A stretch of DNA of 64,000 nt from Polytrichum commune (GCA_950295325.1 OX485809.1:7688001-7752000); one strand, 5' to 3'. Positions 34,601 through 46,270 are shown, counted from the first letter of the stretch. The notes: generated by a model not told the origin, from the sequence alone. Numbers and translations are program-made.

Positions 34601-36303
34601 AGATAGATTAGGATATTGACTGAGAGCCTGTCGTAGTTGTTCCAAATGGGATCCATCAAGGCTTAGGCCATCTAAGCATTGTAAGCCCAGCAAAAGTTCA
34701 AACTCTCAGGTTTATAGCTCTTGTGTGAAGTGGATTTGAGTGGACAAGGATGCATGAGAGGCACCCCCACCAATTAAAAGGCTCTTGTCTTTGAGATCTT
34801 AACTCAAGCTCTAGTGTAAAGGGGGCCTGAGGGGCAAGCGTTTTAAAATGTAGGGTTTTAATATATTTCTAAAGCACCAGTTCAATAGTATCTTTAAAGC
34901 TGACAGGCGATTACAGACTGATCACAGCCAGATGCTCCTTTGCTGCCCATAAGAGTCACTTGATAGCATATGACAGAGTAGAGCAATTCAACAATCTTAC
35001 TTTACCTCAGCATGCTATCCTTAAAGAGTTTTTGTTGTCACCTTGTACATTTTTATTTGGGGCCGGGGGGATAGAGAGGACGCATTCCAAGGATCTAAGT
35101 ACCTTAACGTGGGATGGAAATGCTGGAGCTATGATGTGCATGTCTTCAATTAGGTCCTCCAGATGCTCGCCAAGGACTCCCACACACAAACTCACAAGAC
35201 TTCTGCACTGTGCGGATGATGATTTTGAACCCCCAAAGAACAAACCTGGTGTAAGTGAGGAAAAATATTGAGTTAGTTCAGCTTAAGCATCACTGCCCGA
35301 AGAGATAAGCCAGAGATTTAATACATGTTCTCTCCATAGAAGAGTGCAAGAATATTTCTCTGGTACTCGTGCACTTACGGATGGTTGATTGAAACCACTT
35401 CTCCCTCCTGAACATTGACCTAGGGTACAAGTGGCCTCTTCTCAAAGTATGGAGCACCAAGAGAATATAAATCTACTGAACCATAAAGTTGCAAATCACC
35501 TTTCAACCGCTATTTTCGGATTACATTAAAAGAATGCAGAGATGCATGTTCCATCTGCAACCTAAGATTCTGCTCTAGCACTCAATGCGCTTGCAGATGG
35601 TGTATTGAAAACGCTTCTCCCACTTGAACAATGATCCAGGATATGGGTGACCTTAAAGCATGGAGAACAGAGAGAATGTAAATCTATTGAAGCGTGAAGT
35701 TGCAAATCTCCTTTATGCCCAAAAAAATGTCGAATTACAGTAAGAAAACTGCACAGGTGCCTGTTTCAGCTATTCCAACCACAACCTGAAATATTGCTCT
35801 AGCACTCGGTGCACTTGCGGATGATTTATTCAAAACACTTCTCCCTCTTGAACAATGGCCTAGGTAGGACATAAGCAACCTCTACTCAAAGTATAGAGTT
35901 GCGTAAAAACTCGCCAAATTTATGTCACAGGATTAGGATTATACTAATAAAATTGCAGAGATGCATGTTCCCGTGAAGTCTCCAATAAGGCATACAATTG
36001 CACGAAAAAGAAGAGGCCACAAAAGAATTGTGCCATCAACTAACCTGACTGCAGCTTCCGATTGAACGATTGCGCTGGCATAGAAGAGCGATCGAGAGGT
36101 GTAGTGACCTCCTTGCGAGGCAAGTCTGCCGTAACATTATTGTTGCTGGCCATCCTACTCGTGGCAGCAGGGTCCCCATTCAACCCTGAAGAACTCGAAG
36201 GAACAAAAATTTCGGCACCCGAACGATCTTCTTTGCAGAAAAGGCAGGAACAAGAGGTATCGGTGCCTGATTGTCTCTGTTGACACCTCCCTCCGCCATC
36301 CAT
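31618..36303 (-). CDS. Leucine-rich-repeat (RNI-like) plant protein, 6 exons, 407 aa
   Basis: Exons (minus strand): 36045-36303, 35103-35245, 34061-34230, 33280-33357, 32708-32858, 31618-32040. All junctions are GT-AG and the joined frame is open. Residues about 87-220 hold leucine-rich-repeat material: SWEILDVSGSDVTDSSLIAV, CPRLLDVDISRCSRLTHAAV, then CPSLRTLRCGG. A second conserved part is SWEILDT...QSLRWLVWPGID, then TTECPRISINP and EDIDPKAWAV. The C-terminus is basic (VAERFRLAF, DERLAPKRAKNMRQNQRRAE). I recognise this as a plant RNI-like protein of unassigned function. No F-box consensus is seen in the first two exons. The start is the first in-frame ATG. Its introns are loaded with transposons. 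The function and any ubiquitin-ligase role are unknown. Confidence 0.88.
32110..32560. repeat. Family E repeat filling intron 5 of the LRR gene
   Basis: Contains CAAGGGCCATGACCATCAAA, ACTCATCCAAAAGCCATACCATG and GGCCCTCAAGCTCTAGTGTAAACTG, shared with 37480-37850 and, more weakly, 23345-23775. It occupies most of the 667-bp intron between 32040 and 32708. Exact ends are unclear. Confidence 0.55.
33473..33966. mobile_element. MITE with AGGTGYGTTTACAC termini in intron 3 of the LRR gene
   Basis: The left end AGGTGCGTTTACACACAACC (33473) and the right end, minus strand, AGGTGTGTTTACACGCAATT (from 33966) are inverted. The homology continues imperfectly (AGTGGTTGGTGGTTGATGGTT / AAGTGGTTGCGGTTGTGGTTT) for about 50 bp. 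It is 494 bp inside the 703-bp intron 33358-34060. No clear target duplication was seen. Confidence 0.65.
34306..34827. mobile_element. MITE with GGCCC...TACACTAGAGC termini in intron 2 of the LRR gene
   Basis: The left end GGCCCTTCTACACTAGAGCT (34306) and the right end, minus strand, GGCCCCCTTTACACTAGAGC (from 34827) are imperfect inverted repeats of about 36 bp, continuing through TTGAGTT. Both sides are flanked by TGA (34303-34305 and 34828-34830), a 3-bp duplication as in Harbinger-type insertions. It lies inside intron 2 (34231-35102), starting only 73 bp upstream of the acceptor. Confidence 0.7.
35340..35985. repeat. Three-unit tandem repeat (period about 216-224 bp) in intron 1 of the LRR gene
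   Basis: The boxes CT(A/G)GCACTC..TGC(A/G)CTTGC(A/G)GATG, (C/A)ACTTCTCCC.C.TGAACA, AAGTATRGAG and GCAGAGATGCATGTTCC recur three times. The CTTCTCCC box is at about 35396, 35612 and 35838. The copies differ at many sites. Confidence 0.7.
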
Positions 36304-37100
36304 ACCCCGCAACCCCTGTTTTATCTCACAATACCTAATCCAAATTCAGATGAATTTTCACACTTTCCAGTACCTTAAGCTCCAAATCTTCAACAATATC
36401 CTCCCTCGCACACTCAATTACCTTCACAAAAGGCCTTCCGCTGAATTAAAAGTAAAAATCTGTGAAATTATAGTGAACTAATTCCTGTGCAAAGAAGTAT
36501 GATTGGAGGACATTGGTTCTGCGACCATAATTGCAAGTCTCACATCCAAATTACTGATTCATCGGAGCTAAGGTGACATTTCAGAGCTCCTTCTTGTACA
36601 ATTTCTTCTCTGAGTGAATGAAACCCTTCTGTTTCTCCAGTAATTGATCTCGGAGCTCTTAGACTTGGAGGGTTCTTTCGCGAGCAGGAAGCAAGGCAGA
36701 GTAATTGCACGGGCGGTGCCCCGGAGCCGGTCGATGGAAATACCAGTGCGCCCAGACCCGGCCCGGCCTGACCTCGGCACGAAGGAGCTGTCGCTTGCTG
36801 ACCCTGCCCGACACAAAAGAAAATAAGGCCCCGGATGAAAATCAGTACCGCGGATGAAACCACGACACAGGTTACCGCAGATGGGGAACGACGACGAGAA
36901 CGCGTAAGGAACGCAGCTGGCGACCTTTACCCTGTCATGGATGACAATATCCAGATTGCATCTGCGTCACTATTTGTCATCCGGGGAATTTTTTTCGCGG
37001 GCAGGGGGCAGCAAGGTGCCAGCCCTTTAGACCGGCCCGGCAGTTTTCCGTTTATATGGAGGAGGAAGAGTGGTGCCAAGTGTCACCAAAACACTATGTA
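36304..37100 (-). other. 5' flank of the LRR gene with a GC-rich, partly duplicated block
   Basis: No gene is recognised. About 36660-37050 is unusually GC-rich for this window. Two stretches share TTCGCG(A/G)GCAGG(A/G)GCAGCAAGG-like and GACCGGCCCGGC-like boxes (about 36676-36772 and 36995-37045), suggesting an old direct duplication. It may contain the promoter of the LRR gene. Confidence 0.4.
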
Positions 37101-37106
37101 TACTAA

Positions 37107-37860
37107 GGCCCACTTTACACTAAGGTAGACAAGCCTATTACACTTACTTCCAGGAGGTTTAGTCTCTTTTGATGTGCAATAAATTTAAGAACAAATCTAA
37201 TAGATTTGCAAAGCCTGTACGAATTAAATGTCAAACTGTATTGACGAGTGAACTTTAATTAGTGATGAATTTATAGAATGTAAATATGCGATCTTCGTAA
37301 GTGGATATATGAGTGTGAAGAAAGTAATTAGTGTTGAGCATGTGTTGAGTTTTAGATTTTTGGGATATCGCAACCAATGACCCACTATATTAATCCTTAT
37401 GATAGTACTAGAAGTGTTTGATTTAGGAGAATATTGAACCAATTTGCACCCAAAAACATGTCATGTCTACTTTGTAGGCAAGGGCCATGACACATGAAAT
37501 TGGGAGGTCCCTCAAAACTCATCTAAAGGCCATACCATGGAAGATTTAAATTGGAATTTGTGTGGTCACATACCTTCATGTGCAGTGTAAAGACAAACAG
37601 ACCAAACGAGTCTTAACCAAATGTTATTTTATACCATCTTATTCATGTGGGTCCTCCTACACAATGAGTTATATTAAATCACGGGTTATGAGATTTTGAG
37701 GTTTCTTGTCTCCTAGTTTAAATCCATGGTCTCTTAACATTAAATATGGTAGATCATGAAAACTTTATTCATTTCATGCCATGTAAGATCCATGTAGGGT
37801 TTACATCCATTCAAGCTTTTTTGGCCCCATAGGCCCTCAAGCTTTAGTGTAAGTGACCCT
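37107..37860. mobile_element. Family E MITE with TAA target duplication
   Basis: The left end GGCCCACTTTACACTAAGG (37107) and the right end, minus strand, AGGGTCACTTACACTAAAGC (from 37860) are imperfect inverted repeats. TAA lies at 37104-37106 and at 37861-37863. The interior shares the AAGGGCCATGACAC...AAAGGCCATACCATG block with 32110-32560. No coding content. Confidence 0.6.
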
Positions 37861-37863
37861 TAA

Positions 37864-38777
37864 CATATGATATGGTCCCAATTTAGTGTGACATTAAATT
37901 TGGTGTGCCATATTAGTTAGAGTGGTCTACATGACTTGTCAAGTAACACCAAGTATCATGTGACACACACTCTGGTTGCCACCCAATGATTTTGCTATAC
38001 AATAATATGGGTCAATGATATTGTGGGTCAAAATAAATCAGATGTATGTTATAGTCATTGTAAAGTAATCACCCATATGGTGACTTTGGGAACAGCAAAT
38101 GATTTGGTTCACTTGTTAGAATAGTGTTAACAGAATAGAATAAATTGTATCTTGAATAAACTCCGATGGCCATGTCTAGAAAGTCATGACACTGAGACTG
38201 TGGGACCACAAGTGACATGGTGTGACCATTTGTTAAGGTGTACTACAAGATGGATAAGGTACGCACACATAAAGCAATACACCCAGACACTTTGAGGAGT
38301 TTAGAGGACTTACCAATGGACGAAGAGAATTTTTAAGGTAGATTAGCAAATGTGTGAAGTTGGTCTAATTATTCCGAGAAATCGGAGTCTGTATGCCTAG
38401 GTGCACCTACCTCACAACATGATAACACCAGAACTGCACTTATTCACGCCAAGTTAGTGTTTGCCAGATACTTGCCAGAAGTCAGTCAGTGACCATTACC
38501 GTGTAAAGAATGAAAGCCATGTGAGAAAAGGTATTGAAAGGATGATAAGGTTGAATGAATGAATGCTATAATTACATAATGTACTGTTGCACCACACCTC
38601 TTAAAATGCAAGTGCTATGCATCAATGGCTGTTGCCTGTGTTGGATAATGGCCCCAATTTGTCTATCACAATGTCTATCTGTGCCTTTCTAACAAGCACA
38701 AATTGTTTCTACCATCATTTCCCTCCAAAATTGATTATTAGCTCTGCTCCTCAACATAAGCCTCCGAAAAAAAAATG
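37864..38777. other. Intergenic, includes 3' flank of the diflavin reductase gene
   Basis: No gene is recognised. The last few hundred bases before 38778 should contain the 3' UTR of the minus-strand gene. Confidence 0.35.
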
Positions 38778-41700
38778 CTATGACCATGCCTCCACTACAT
38801 ACCGACCATGCCGCTCAATGTCTTTCAGATACCTGGATGCTGTCTCCTTGGGCCAGCCACTCTCTTTGGCAATAACATCCTCAAATGCCAACATAACATC
38901 TGCCGGCATCTTATTGGCAGATCCAGCAACATAGATAGCAGCTCCAGCCTGGATCATCTCCCACACCTTACTTCCCTGCGGACATCAAACCAACCACTTA
39001 AGCAAACCCTTGAAAATGCAATACCTTCTATCCTCACGACTTCTAAGAGATCTCAAACTCTTAATCATGAGATCGATTATGGTACATAGTGTGGGCAGAT
39101 ATATAGTGTGACTGTACATAGGGTGGGCAACCCTACAGTATACACCAGTACACATAAAAATTGTGTGTAACCCTAGCTACACTTGTCATGCCCTCTTGAT
39201 ATACCCACCTCCTTCTCACAAACCCACACTACTTTCAATCCAATAGAAATACTGTAATCTGTAACATGGACCTTTGATGTTAAAAGTTGTAGATTGATAC
39301 AAAATGTGCACCCATAGTCTTATCCTTAATGTGTGGAAATGAGTGTGGCCCACGGTATTTACCATAATCGGTATAGCATTACTCATTGAACAACTCCCAG
39401 TGTTAACGAAGCATGATGACTCTCCATGAGTAGAAGATTGCATGAATAAATTTTGACAAGGAGACGACAAACTTCAAGGTCCACAACCATGTCTTGGCAT
39501 TAACTGCTGTCAAGGATTCAGGTTTTCACTCCCATGGACTACACTAAATACCAGTACAGTAAAGACCAGGCAGATAGAAAACAGACCGTACATTGCAATG
39601 AAGTGAAAGACAAGGTTTTTGTCCCAAAACCTTCATGAGTACTGATATTGTACCACTTTGTAGAACATTACAAGCCTTTATGCAGGAACCGAGATATCTG
39701 AAAGTCCAATCACAGGAAGAAGATGAATTTACCTGTTCACGAATTTTGTGCTGGACATACACTTTCTCTTGTTGATCTCTTGAGAATGCAACGATGAAGC
39801 CACCCAAATCACCTGACAAAACACCTGTATCTTTCGACCATGCACTCCAATCCTCCTCAAAGAGGAAATCTTTTGCCTGATTCCTACAACCAAAGAAAAA
39901 TAAAACAGGGGCTACTTCCTCTCCAGTTTTAGCCATCGCCTCTCGTTCTTCTATAAAGGCTCGGAATGGAGCACAGCCTGTGCCCGGACCAACAAGAATC
40001 AATGGCATTGCAGGGCTAGGTAGTGTGATAGCACCCTTCGTAAACCATATCGGTACAAACACTTTCCCTTTCTTCGGGTTGAGTGAGGCCAACCATGAAG
40101 AGCATAGACCAATTCTTTTTCTTTTGAAGGTAGTGACCCAATCGACCACAGCCACAGCAATGTGCGCCTCATTTGGATGTGCCAGTTGAGATGATGCAAT
40201 GGAGTACGAGCGAGGTTGCAGATGAGGTACTGTTTGTAATAGCCATTCAAAAGGTAGCTGCAGAGGCAAAGATAACCCAAGTTTCAGTGACCACGAAGCA
40301 GGTAACGAGTGACTTCTTGCTCAATTGCTTAAAAATATGATTCTAAACTAACTTGCTGCATGCACACTGCTAGAAGAATGAAGACTAAATTGAATTGAAG
40401 TAAAATTTGTTTTAGTTTTCAATCAATTAATTGAAGTTTATCTTGGGGGTGCTCTAGATGGGGGTCCAAGGGGGAGAGTCCAACAAAATGGAGTAATCTT
40501 ATATGGCTGAGAGGTGTAAATTGGACTGAAGAAGGCCCTAAATGAGGGTCCAAGACCAAGAAGAAGCAAAGTCAGGTGTCTCCTACATGGCATCATTTTG
40601 GAGGGGAATACTAATGGTTCGAACCAAGATATGGATCTCAAGGAGAGCTCATGTTTTGGAGGGTCCAAGGGAGGGTCCGGTTCAAGGGTTCAATTTGCCT
40701 AAAATTGCTTCAAATTGGTCTCTATGTTCTTGAACCGTGGACCCCCATCTAAACTCCCCTTGTGTCACACCAGAATTGTCCTACTTGCTGGATATATCTA
40801 CAAATGAACACCATGACATTACCTGCACAGAGGGAAAATCTTCAAGTATCTCAAGGACTGTCCGCCTTTCCCGCTGGTTATAGCGATACAGGTCATCACG
40901 ACCTTCAGGAGTTGCAAAATACTGAAGTCTTTCCCTCTCATGTTGAGCTTTGGCAAAATGACTCATTACTTCAAAAAGGTACCGCCGAGGTGAGGCTGAA
41001 TCAACATCCATCAATGCTTCCACAAGCGTCCTGATGGGAACAGCTGTCTTTTTTGAGACATCCCCCTTCTGCTCTCCCCTTGAGGTGGGGCAAACATCTG
41101 AATCTGAGGCCTCCACTGTAACAAATGTATCTCCATCAAGACCACACCGTTTCAGAAACCTGTTGATAGAAACCGGATTTTGGTTTGGAAACAGAGTCAA
41201 AACATCTCCAGGAACATATTGCGCATCCTGCACTCCCATCCAGTTGTCATCACCACATCAATGGTAAGCAAAAGGTAAACTGCCAGCTCTGTTTGTAGGC
41301 TAGGCAGTTGATGCAAGGGGACAGTCGCATCAAAACAAGATTCACCACTTAAAGGTCTGAGGGGATCAATATATGACTATATGCACTATTTCTACAAGTC
41401 CTCACCAACTCTTCAAATCATTCTTTTATGTTTATGAGTTTCAAACTTTATTTTGAGTATTACATTCTAACACAAATAGCTTTTAAAAAAAAGTAAGTAG
41501 CTCAAATACATGATTCTGTGGATAGAGAGGCCCAGATAGCGCCTCTTCAATGCTTTGGGATTAAGACCTTTAGTTACAACACGAATCTAATTCTAGCTCG
41601 CTTACAACAAAGAAGGGAAAATCCACGAGTAGGTAATAAATTGTACCGAGTTTCCTAGATCAAGCTTGATATAGCGCACATCTTGTTCATGATCCTCACT

Positions 41701-42844
41701 AGTCATCCGACTGTTCTCCAACACCTGAGCAAAGATAGGCTTGCTGGGAGGGCCATAGCCAGAGCTGTTACTGTCATGCTCTGCTGCAGCTGCAAAAGGG
41801 TTCCCTGCGGCGTCCACCATAGCCCGTGCTCTGCCATGTTCAACCCATCTGTCCAGATACTTATTTAGTAATATGTACACAGCGCACACTAAAGAAAATT
41901 ATATAACAAGACAATCTCCTATTACTAGCTGTCAAAAATATGCCTGCAAGCTACCAAGCTCATTCAACAATCTTATTGATGATCAGACACATTCACATTA
42001 TAAATGCTCACCTCTCTACAATGTCCATCTTCAGACTTTCAAGTACTGCAGATAGCTCCGACTCTGGTGCTTGTGGGTGATGGAAGACGACTCGGTACTT
42101 AGGGGGGTCTAAGACACTAATACCTGCACACGGAAGAGCACGTTAAAAAGGGTGAGAATCCGTTAACGACAATAAAAGGAAGTGCTACACAACAGTTGTG
42201 CAATTCCACCTCCCTCAAGGACAAGTGGAAAAGAACTCAAACTCAAAACCAGTGCACGCATATTACAAGAGTCCCAGTCAGTTACAAAAAGCAGATATGC
42301 TTGATTTTGAGCATCTGCACAACTAACCTGCTTCGTCAGGATTTGGGTCTTCAAGGCCAGCAAGAAGTGGGACGTACTGGCGTACTGCAACCCACAGAGA
42401 TGCCAACCAAGGGTCCAATCCTGCTTCAAAGCCGGAAGGGTGCTGATCATCTCCCAGGCCTTTTGGAAGCAAAGCTTTCCCTCCCAAGTCCGACAACCTC
42501 CTGTCAAGCTTCTTGCCAGTCACGTTGTACTTCTGGTACCCAGAGTCTCCCAAGCCGAACACAGCAAACCGAGTTGCAGCTAACCACTGAGGCCCGAGGC
42601 TTTTGCGCAACAAGAATTTCCAGAAAGCCCTCATAGAGTCGGGAGGATCACCTTGTCCTGTTGTGGACACCACAAAAATGACATACTGCTCGGTTGGGAG
42701 GTTGCTGGGAGGGTATGAGTGCATGGAAGCCACCAGAGGTTGCAAATGATGGCGAGCGGCCTCTCGACCTACTCGTTCTGCCACATCTTGTGCGTTCCCA
42801 GTCTGAGTGGCATAGAGGATCAGAATTTTCTGCTTGTCCGCCAT
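38778..42844 (-). CDS. ATR3: NADPH-dependent diflavin oxidoreductase (ATR3/NDOR1/TAH18 type), 6 exons, 652 aa
   Basis: Cytosolic FMN/FAD reductase that passes electrons from NADPH to the DRE2/CIAPIN1 partner in cytosolic Fe-S assembly (family knowledge). Exons (minus strand): 42328-42844, 42012-42123, 41647-41848, 40823-41227, 39733-40257, 38778-38975. All are GT-AG, giving an open 652-residue frame against about 620 for the Arabidopsis protein. N-terminal flavodoxin domain: LILYATQTGNAQDVAERVG, VSTTGQGDPPDSM, FGLGDSGYQKYN, GLGDDQHPSG. Connecting/FAD region: SPRRYLFEVM, YNQRERRTVLEILEDFPSV, RSYSIASSQ (about 428-436). NADPH region: LVGPGTGCAPFRAFIEER (about 500-517), FFGCRN, AFSRD, YVQHKIRE, AAIYVAGSANKMPADV, and the C-terminal YVVEAWS. 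The start is the ATG giving MADKQKILIL. The linker (about 205-280) is longer and more variable than usual. Confidence 0.95.
40445..40758. mobile_element. 314-bp MITE in intron 4 of the diflavin reductase gene
   Basis: The left end GGGGGTGCTCTAGATGGGGG (40445) and the right end, minus strand, GGGAGTTTAGATGGGGGTCC (from 40758) are inverted repeats of about 24 bp. CTT flanks both sides (40442-40444 and 40759-40761, sharing the boundary bases). It lies inside the 565-bp intron 40258-40822, so it accounts for more than half of it. Confidence 0.65.
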
Positions 42845-42999
42845 CTCTTGCACAGAAGTGCAAAAGAATTCTTCAGGGTCTTGGCTGCAGGGGCCGAACA
42901 AATCACAATCCAGCCATCCATCAGACACGTAAGCAGAATTCTTACCAAAACCACTTACCAAAATAGGATATTTTCTACACTATAAACAAGCATCCTCAC

Positions 43000-43610
43000 C
43001 ACAACATAGGATCCTCGCACAGAATGACTAGGGTCTGTATATCCAGGAGAAACTGCATTCATCCAGAAATTCTCAACTCCGAAGATGAGTGACTAAAAGA
43101 TATTGTTTCTTCTCTCCCTCAGCAGAAGTGTGAAATTTGTGTTTTGTTCCTGATAAACTGAGGGTAACTATGTGAAATGGTAACATAGAAATTTCTAAGC
43201 CATACACAAAACATCACACCACAACAAAAACCCTCAACCTCGCACGGAAAATCTAGGGTCTCCAAATCCAGGAGATACTGCATTCATACAGAAATTTTCA
43301 ACTCCGAAGATGCGTGACCAAAAAGATACTGTTTCTTCTCTCCTTCTGCAAACGTGTGGAATGTGTGTGTGTGTGTGTGTGTTCCTGACGGACTCAAGGT
43401 AACTATATGACATGGTAACATAGAAATTTGTCAGCCATACACATTAAACCGCACCACACCACACCAAAAACACTAAACCTCGCATGGAATGTGTGTGGCA
43501 TGTGTGTGTTCCTGATGTATTGAAAGTAACTATGTGACATGGTAACATAGAAACTTGTAAGCCATAGACACCACACCACATCGCACCATAAACCCTCAAC
43601 CTCGCATACC
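43000..43610. repeat. Three-unit tandem repeat upstream of the diflavin reductase gene
   Basis: The order ATCTAGGGTCT...CCAGGAGA.ACTGCATTCAT, then AACTCCGAAGATG, TGTTTCTTCTCTCC, TTCCTGA, GGTAACTATRTGA.ATGGTAACATAGAAA and CTCAACCTCGCA appears at about 43000-43240 and 43241-43480. A third, shorter unit follows at about 43485-43610. A (GT)n tract at 43362-43382 lies in the second unit. It begins about 160 bp upstream of the start codon, so it may overlap the 5' UTR or promoter. Confidence 0.7.
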
Positions 43611-44324
43611 ACTTTACAGCACTTGCACCAAAAATTCAAGCAAACCCTGGAGCCCTACTCACCCGTCTCATCCACGTTCCGCCGCAACCAATTCGCCAAA
43701 GCCCTCAAACCCAACGCTCGTCTTTATCTCCCCGACAAGAATAAACAACATACATAGGATCACGTTGCTAATAAGTTTTTCCTCCAGACTCCCAGAACTT
43801 CGGATCAAAGCTCCCAATTAAGACCTTGCTCCAACAACGTGGCCTCCCTGGAAGACAAGAAATTCGGTGACATAAACACAAAAGAAAAGTGTCTCTAAAT
43901 AGGGGTTTTGGACGAGGATGAGAATGATGATGATGATGACGATGGTCGGGGTTATTTGAACGAAAGTTGAAGCCCTAGCTACCTATCCACCTAATTGTCC
44001 CGGCAACTGACTCCCCCCGGACCTTTTCCTTTACAAATTTCGGGCATTGAAAGTGGGAGGTGGGTTGAAAAGATGGTGCAAGAATTGGGTGTGTGGATAT
44101 AGAGGGAATTGAATGAGGATGATGTATGATGAATTCCGAGAAGCTGGGGTTAGCGTGGCAAGCGGGCGGCCGACACATGCCGGCGAGTGCGAAGTGCACG
44201 CCGCCCACGCTTGCCTCACGCGCCTCTTGTAATGTAAGTAGATCAAGTGTTTTCGTCTTCCTTCGCTTTCTCTCTCTACTCTTCTCTAGAGAGAGGAAGG
44301 TTCCTTCTCTCTTGCGGTGGTGCA
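43611..44324. other. Upstream flank of the diflavin reductase gene, no gene recognised
   Basis: Contains a (GAT)n-like stretch at about 43920-43945 and a GC-rich patch at about 44150-44230. A 130-codon minus-strand frame over 43975-44367 lacks family features and runs into the adjoining MITE. Confidence 0.35.
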
Positions 44325-44681
44325 CTGTAAACTCCGTAATATCACGCTTGTGGCAACCAAAGTGCACATGATATGTTTATGGAGTTTTGTAGTGTGAAGA
44401 TGGATGCATGACAAAAGAGCATTAGTGTGGCATGTGACATTATGGAAATGACAAAAAGTCAACATTGTAATAATCATAATGATGGCAACGTGATGCGTGC
44501 GAGCATCTGGTTTGAATTCTTTGGTGGTTTATTTTAATGTCAAAACCCATGATATATGGGAGGGAAACATGACAACAAGGAGTGAGATTTCAGTTGAGAA
44601 CATCCATTCCCTAGGGTTCAGGCTATAAGAGAATGAGTGACATCTAACTAGGAGGCTAATATTACGGAGTTTGGAGTGTAT
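44325..44681. mobile_element. MITE with TAAACTCCGTAATAT-like termini, copy 1
   Basis: The left end CACTGTAAACTCCGTAATAT and the right end, minus strand, ACACTCCAAACTCCGTAATA are inverted repeats. The interior (TGCACATGATAT, GCATGTGACATTATGGAAATGACA, GGAGTGAGATTT, CATTCCCTAGGGTT) matches the reverse complement of 58495-58985. A target duplication is not clear. Confidence 0.6.
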
Positions 44682-45290
44682 TATGCATGTCAATAGTTGT
44701 ACCTAGGTACACAACTCCCATATTATACACAAGGGGATCAGCATTAAAACGGCTTAGAGGATGGCTTTTGTAAAAATTATATCAAATTAAAAATAAATAA
44801 AAGGACCAAAAAGTTGGGTGAAGGCCAAATTAAATAAAATGAGATGTAGAAAAAGATGGGTTGCGTATTTATTTATTTTAAAAACTCCACAACGTATATA
44901 AATTTTTGAATTTTTTTTTTATAATCTTGTAGAGAGTCTATTTTTAAAAGATCCACACAAGTGGTTGCCTCCAATTAAAATTAAAAGTCATTGGCAATGT
45001 TTTATTTATAATTTAAAAAATCAATATCTTATTAAAAGGCCCAAAAAGTTTGGTGGTTTGGCCTATGGTACTTGTATTTAAAAAATCATGTAATTAGGTT
45101 TTTAATGCAATTATATGCTTTAAGGAATATTCATTTCCTATATAACATTACATTTTTGGGGTTCCTTATTAAAAGGGCTATATGAGTTTCCTACATTGAA
45201 AAAAATTATATCACTCGAGATTTGACTAAAATGGATTATAAGTTATTATAATTAAGGCCATATTATACAGGAGTTGCCTACCCGGGTAGT
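44682..45290. other. Intergenic, no gene recognised
   Basis: Very AT-rich, with A/T runs (44760-45200). No supported reading frame. Confidence 0.4.
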
Positions 45291-45772
45291 TGTGTTGACA
45301 TGTGGCACTTTCACGTCCAATATGGATTAATTCCTCATCGAGTGGACATGGATCAAATCGTAATTTCAATTGTTTTCAAGGGTTTTATGTGTAGAGAATT
45401 TAGTCAACTATTGAGGGAGGTGCCCTCTCTCTTTGAGTGGTATTTTGCATATCAATTGTTATGTGACATGTGGCATTTTCATGTCAAAGATGGATTAATA
45501 CCTTAGGTCCTCAACACTGGTCAAATTGTGGTGTCAAATACTATGCAAGGTTATTTTTATAGAGAATATAATGTTGAGAGTTCATTTACTTTTGAGCAAC
45601 CTCCTCCCTCTCTACTCTTAAGGGTACTTTTAGGTACTTTATTAGATGGCATTTTTGCATGTTTTAATAAGCAGTTGCACACTAGATGTGCGACGTGTTA
45701 CATCATGGATAATCATGATCCATATAAGCATAATGGGCTCACATTCACGTCAGTGCAAAAAACATCAATGTC

Positions 45773-45803
45773 CTTTTCTTTTCTTTTCTTTTCTTTTCTT
45801 TTT
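45773..45803. repeat. (TTTTC)n microsatellite
   Basis: About six TTTTC units inside the 45.3-47.5 kb array. Confidence 0.85.
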
Positions 45804-46269
45804 ATTAATATATTAATGTGACATGTGGTATTTTCACGTCAAAGATGGCTCAACCTCTTGAGGGACTACTAACACAGGCCAAATAGTGATTTCAAAAACA
45901 AACAAAAAAAAAAAAGCATTTGTAAAGAATTTAGTATACATGCTCTCGAGCTACTTTCTCTTTGTCAACACTTTAGGTAGGCCACACGAAGGCCCCCTCA
46001 TCCTTTGGTGGAATTCACATGTTTCAATCAAGAGTTGTGTGATAGTTGTGCGACATGTGGCACTCCAATGTCAAAGATGGACTAAACCTTAGGGACTTGG
46101 ACACAAGTCACATTGAGTGGTTTATATCTTCTGAGGGGTTTTTCCATAAAGATTCTCTTATCTATTTTGTACATAATGTTTGCTTCCCATAGCACATAAA
46201 ACTTTTTGTATAAGACTTATGGTCTCATTCATCATGTTTATCATGCCACCTAACATTTGTATAAACGCA

Positions 46270-46270
<1 letters not shown>

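Noticed and set aside
42196-42636. Plus-strand frames over the first exon of the diflavin reductase gene
   Set aside because: They are antisense shadows of a well-conserved flavodoxin domain.
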